Below, piece by piece: positions 11,396 to 13,124 of a DNA stretch of 13,124 nt. Numbering within the stretch: position 1 is the stretch's first letter; every line of letters starts with the position of its first letter. The notes beneath the pieces are model-generated. The model ran no database searches. It was not told where the DNA came from and was given only the letters and a program-made list of their open reading frames with translations. The position numbers were made by a program, and so were the translations under genes. Source of the DNA: an uncultured Gemmatimonadota bacterium (GTDB lineage Bacteria > Gemmatimonadota > Gemmatimonadetes > Gemmatimonadales > GWC2-71-9); contig CAMLLJ010000063.1 of the NCBI GenBank assembly GCA_946480845.1, positions 1 to 13,124 on the forward strand. Reading direction: 5' to 3'.

Positions 11396-13124
11396 ATGAA
11401 GCTGAGCCGTGTGAGCGCCTTCGCTCGCGCAGCGCGCGTGTACGCGCTCGCGGCAGTGGCTCTGGGAGTCGGGGCGTCGTCGCTCCTCGCCCAGGCGACT
11501 GGTAAGATCGAGGGCAGGGTCCGCGATCAGGCCGGCGCGCCGATCGCCAATGCCCAGGTCGTCATCGTCGGCAGCGCCTTCAGCGCGCTGACGAACCCGC
11601 AGGGGTACTACTTCATCAACAACGTGCCGTCGGGCACCGTGGCCATGCGGGCCGCGTTCATCGGCTACCGCGCGGTGCGGGCCGAGGGCGTGCGCGTGCT
11701 GGGCGGCCAGACCATCACCCAGGACTTCGCGCTCCAGGCCTCGACGGTGCAGCTCGAGGACATCTCAGTGCAGACCACGCAGCCGCTGGTGCCGCGTGAC
11801 GAGGTGACGTCCAAGCAGCGCATCGACGGGACCTTCAGCGACCAGCTCCCGGTGGACCGCATCAGCCAGGTGCTGACACTGCAGCCGGGCGTCGTGGCGG
11901 ACGCGAACGGGAACGGGATTTCCGTGCGCGGCGGCCGACGCGATGAGGCGGCCACCTATATCGACGGGGTGCCGATCGACCCGGGCAACCGCTCGAGTCC
12001 GGGCGGCGTATCGGGCGGCAACACGATCGCCGTCGGGACCAACTCGTTCGAGGAGGCGTCCGTCACCACTGGCGCCAGCTCGGCCGAATTCGGCAACGCC
12101 CAGTCGGGCATCGTCAACATCGCGACCCGGACCGGCTCCAACACCGCCTACACGGGCAACGTGAGCTGGGAGACCGACGAGCCGTTCGGCAAGACGATGA
12201 GCACCGGGTTCAACCGGATCCAGGCGGCGTTCGGCGGCCCGCTCAAGGTGGTGAACGGCCTCTCCTTCTTCGTGTCCGGCGCACTCGACGGCGAGCGCTA
12301 TGCCTACGCCGGCCTGGACGCGCAGCGCTATCCGACGTTCATGCTGGCCGGGGTGGATACCACGGTCGCGGTGCCGTCCGCGCCCGGCTCGGCGATCTCC
12401 GACACCACTCTCGTGGACGTGTACAACCTCGCCGTGGCGCGCGGCCAGTGCAGCGACTTCGCGGCCAGCACCAATGCGGACATCGCGGACAACTATGGCG
12501 TGGCCTGCCAGGGCGCCCGCAATCCGCGCAGCCCGACCTCGAACTACTCCCTCCAGGGCAAGCTCAACTACAGCTACGGCTCGGGCTCGCGGATCTCGCT
12601 GCTCTACCTCGGCAGCCAGAACCAGGCCCGCGGCGGGGTCACGTTCAACACCAATGCCAGCAACCTGTTCGGCAACCGGAGCACGAACCGGATCTACCAG
12701 GTCAACTGGACGCAGAACCTGTCGAAGTCCACGGAGCGGGCGCTGGCGCTCGACGCGAGCTTCTCCTACCAGCGCGACGCATTCCTCAACAGCCCGCTCA
12801 CGCCGGCTGGCGAGCTGGCCACCCGCAACAAGTTCGGCGGCTTCCTCATCGCGCCGCTCGACCTGGTATTCGACGAGGAGTCGTTCCCGATCGACGAGGC
12901 GCTGGTCGAGAACTTCCGCGCCAACGTCCCCGGCACGCGGCGCTCGCCGTACGACCTCGAGAACACCGACCAGTACCGCACCTCCAATGAGTTCCGCGAC
13001 AGTCCGTTCGGCCTGCTGGGGGGCGCGGAGACCGGCGGCCCCACCGGGATCGTGCAGCAGAACCACGAGGACCGCCTGATCGGCAAGGCGGCGGTGGACT
13101 GGCAGTTCGACCGCTACAACCGCC
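11396..13124 (+). CDS. TonB-dependent outer-membrane receptor with carboxypeptidase-like regulatory domain, 3' end cut by window
   Basis: Open frame from ATG 11396 to the window edge, 576 codons without a stop. Signal peptide: basic start MKLSRVSAFARAARVY, a hydrophobic stretch, and SLLAQA near residue 34. Residues 37-115 form a CarboxypepD_reg-like beta-sandwich (GKIEGRVRDQAGAPIANAQV, NPQGYYFINNVPSGT, GYRAVRAEGV). A plug domain follows (about 135-245) with ISVRGGRRDEAATYIDGVPI (176-195) and GASSAEFGNAQSGIVNIATR (226-245). The rest is the start of an outer-membrane barrel with amphipathic strands rich in Asn, Ser and aromatic residues. This SusC/CirA-like layout imports or binds large substrates using TonB energy (family knowledge); the substrate is not evident, and no SusD-like partner lies in the window. 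GGAGG at 11383-11387, 8 nt before the ATG, sets the start. Family members usually run to about 900-1100 residues, so roughly half is present. Confidence 0.93.
   Translation, partial: MKLSRVSAFARAARVYALAAVALGVGASSLLAQATGKIEGRVRDQAGAPIANAQVVIVGSAFSALTNPQGYYFINNVPSGTVAMRAAFIGYRAVRAEGVRVLGGQTITQDFALQASTVQLEDISVQTTQPLVPRDEVTSKQRIDGTFSDQLPVDRISQVLTLQPGVVADANGNGISVRGGRRDEAATYIDGVPIDPGNRSSPGGVSGGNTIAVGTNSFEEASVTTGASSAEFGNAQSGIVNIATRTGSNTAYTGNVSWETDEPFGKTMSTGFNRIQAAFGGPLKVVNGLSFFVSGALDGERYAYAGLDAQRYPTFMLAGVDTTVAVPSAPGSAISDTTLVDVYNLAVARGQCSDFAASTNADIADNYGVACQGARNPRSPTSNYSLQGKLNYSYGSGSRISLLYLGSQNQARGGVTFNTNASNLFGNRSTNRIYQVNWTQNLSKSTERALALDASFSYQRDAFLNSPLTPAGELATRNKFGGFLIAPLDLVFDEESFPIDEALVENFRANVPGTRRSPYDLENTDQYRTSNEFRDSPFGLLGGAETGGPTGIVQQNHEDRLIGKAAVDWQFDRYNR

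Noticed and set aside
11765..13066. Minus-strand ORF of 433 codons opposite the TonB receptor
   Set aside because: The plus-strand frame has a signal peptide, regulatory domain and plug motifs and runs uninterrupted. The minus frame is Val/Gly/Arg-rich antisense without domains.

Overview
The window is very GC-rich, with G or C at nearly every third codon position, and is densely packed on both strands. Several features occur together: a Ser/Thr kinase with a TolB-like C-terminal domain, LytS/LytTR two-component genes, secreted beta-propeller and TPR proteins, and a TonB-dependent receptor with a carboxypeptidase-like regulatory domain. This set suggests a Gram-negative bacterium of the Gemmatimonadota or a related FCB-type lineage. 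That assignment is inferred from gene content, not from a marker gene.

Layout. Positions 1-1861 hold the 3' part of typA/bipA (translational GTPase) and a very acidic 69-residue microprotein gene. Positions 1873-2043 form a self-contained tRNA-Ile(GAT) unit with a candidate promoter and a strong intrinsic terminator. Next come a secreted TPR/DUF1579-like protein (2143-3096) and a membrane-anchored Ser/Thr kinase (3162-4598). A small CPXCG zinc-ribbon protein (complement 4608-4832) is divergent from a secreted PD40 propeller protein (4874-5872). A secreted TPR plus seven-bladed FG-GAP propeller protein follows (5985-7658).

Positions 7669-11267 hold a signalling locus. On the minus strand a LytS-type histidine kinase (8463-10307) overlaps by 4 nt a LytTR response regulator (7669-8466). 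A second LytTR regulator (10563-11267) is divergent from them. A SusC/CirA-like TonB-dependent receptor starts at 11396 and runs off the window in frame.

The most unusual object is the histidine kinase. It is one reading frame holding a complete LytS kinase fused to a second membrane domain plus dimerisation/phosphoacceptor domain, in which the phosphoacceptor His is Asp and the ATPase domain is missing. The kinase, the co-operonic regulator and the divergent regulator could form a one-sensor, two-regulator circuit next to an outer-membrane receptor gene; this is inference. A perfect 12-bp inverted repeat lies directly upstream of the ribosome binding site of the second regulator and may be its control element.

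No CRISPR array, insertion sequence, phage gene or integrase was seen. No gene-free stretch exceeds 300 bases; the longest is 10308-10562 (255 nt).
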